A DNA stretch of 6,036 bases from Nitratifractor sp. (GTDB lineage Bacteria; Campylobacterota; Campylobacteria; Campylobacterales; Sulfurovaceae). Below, one piece after another: positions 5,668-6,036 of this stretch (its first letter is position 1; the number at the start of each line of letters is the position of its first letter). A program made the position numbers and the translations under genes. The stretch is from assembly GCA_024762845.1 (NCBI GenBank), contig JANTGQ010000097.1:1-6036 (forward strand). Reading direction: 5' to 3'. Below the pieces are notes generated by a model that had not been told where the DNA came from, made no database searches, and worked only from the letters and a program-made list of their open reading frames with translations.

Positions 5668-6036
5668 TTATACCTTAAGAAGAAGTTTATCTAAAAGCAG
5701 TGTAGATAGTACTCTTTTGGCAAATCCAAGAATATATGTAGCCTTTGTTATATAGTATCTTGGATTTGGTTTATCGGTTAGAATTATCTTATGTACAACA
5801 GATGCAACTGCAGAAGCTGGTAGTGAAAAAGGAACTTTTTTAGCCTTTCCACTTATGGTATCTATGTAACGTTGTTTAAAGTGTGAATTGCTGTAGTCAA
5901 CCTTCTCTAAGGTAGCTACTGCATTTTCTCTAAATTTACTCTCTACAGGTCCCGTGTTTAACAAAATTGGAAATATATTTGTATCTTTAAGCTCTAAACG
6001 GAGTGTATCAGTTAAACCTTCAACTGCATATTTACT
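5668..6036 (-). CDS. Short-chain dehydrogenase/reductase, C-terminal part (5' end outside window)
   Basis: The reverse-strand frame runs off the right edge and gives 122 residues. It begins SKYAVEGLTDTLRLEL, which matches the end of the SDR YxxxSK-type active site and following helix. The lysine at 6031-6033 is the likely catalytic Lys, and the catalytic Tyr and the N-terminal NAD(P)-binding GxxxGxG are beyond the window. Next comes an ILLNTGPVESKF segment, the PG loop that contacts the cofactor nicotinamide. A PASAVASVVHKII helix and a basic, hydrophobic tail (YILGFAKRVLSTLLLDKLLLKV) typical of classical SDRs follow. The substrate cannot be deduced. A TTG inside the frame at 5964 is not the start, because SDR-like sequence continues upstream of it. 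The gene converges on apt with a 2-nt gap. Confidence 0.87.
   Translation of the reverse strand, partial: SKYAVEGLTDTLRLELKDTNIFPILLNTGPVESKFRENAVATLEKVDYSNSHFKQRYIDTISGKAKKVPFSLPASAVASVVHKIILTDKPNPRYYITKATYILGFAKRVLSTLLLDKLLLKV

Noticed and set aside
5668..5964. A self-contained 98-residue gene on the - strand
   Set aside because: Its supposed start is a TTG, and the frame continues upstream to the window edge with an SDR SKYAVEGL motif, so it is the tail of a longer gene.
1..6036. Mobile element, CRISPR array, tRNA or rRNA genes
   Set aside because: No transposase, integrase, regularly spaced repeats, or tRNA/rRNA signatures were seen; the window is nearly fully covered by chromosomal genes in an order familiar from the phylum.

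Overview
The window looks like a piece of a Campylobacterota (epsilonproteobacterial) chromosome. The DNA is AT-rich, Shine-Dalgarno sites are short and purine-rich, and the gene order is a glutamyl-tRNA synthetase-family gene, yggT, slt, an inverted small lipoprotein gene, mobB, fbp and a small four-cysteine protein. From memory, this closely matches the Campylobacter jejuni Cj0845c-Cj0839c neighbourhood. A free-living Sulfurimonas/Sulfurovum-type relative is plausible, but the genus cannot be fixed from the sequence alone.

Layout: (1) Positions 2-3029 on the + strand hold a tightly packed group: a GluRS-like protein (its first few residues lie outside the window), the two-helix membrane protein YggT (10-nt overlap) and a periplasmic lytic transglycosylase. 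(2) Positions 3039-3422 on the - strand hold a small lipoprotein. It converges with slt and diverges from mobB. The 78-nt gap between it and mobB carries two overlapping, oppositely directed -10 boxes. (3) Positions 3501-5665 on the + strand hold mobB, fbp, the four-cysteine protein (overlapping fbp by 14 nt) and apt, probably one transcription unit. (4) Positions 5668-6036 on the - strand hold the C-terminal part of a short-chain dehydrogenase/reductase. Its stop lies only 2 nt from the apt stop.

Most genes are ordinary housekeeping: peptidoglycan turnover, molybdenum cofactor maturation, gluconeogenesis and adenine salvage. The exception is the first gene. It follows a bacterial glutamyl-tRNA synthetase from end to end, yet its catalytic signatures are gone. 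The HIGH motif reads DISS, the KMSKS loop is deleted, and several glutamate-pocket residues are replaced. The fold landmarks, a CxC/CxC zinc-type knuckle, the anticodon-binding C-terminus and at least 409 uninterrupted codons are kept. This suggests a non-catalytic 'pseudo-synthetase' preserved for another role, and it is the main item worth following up. All motif comparisons are made from memory of the families; no alignment or database search was run.
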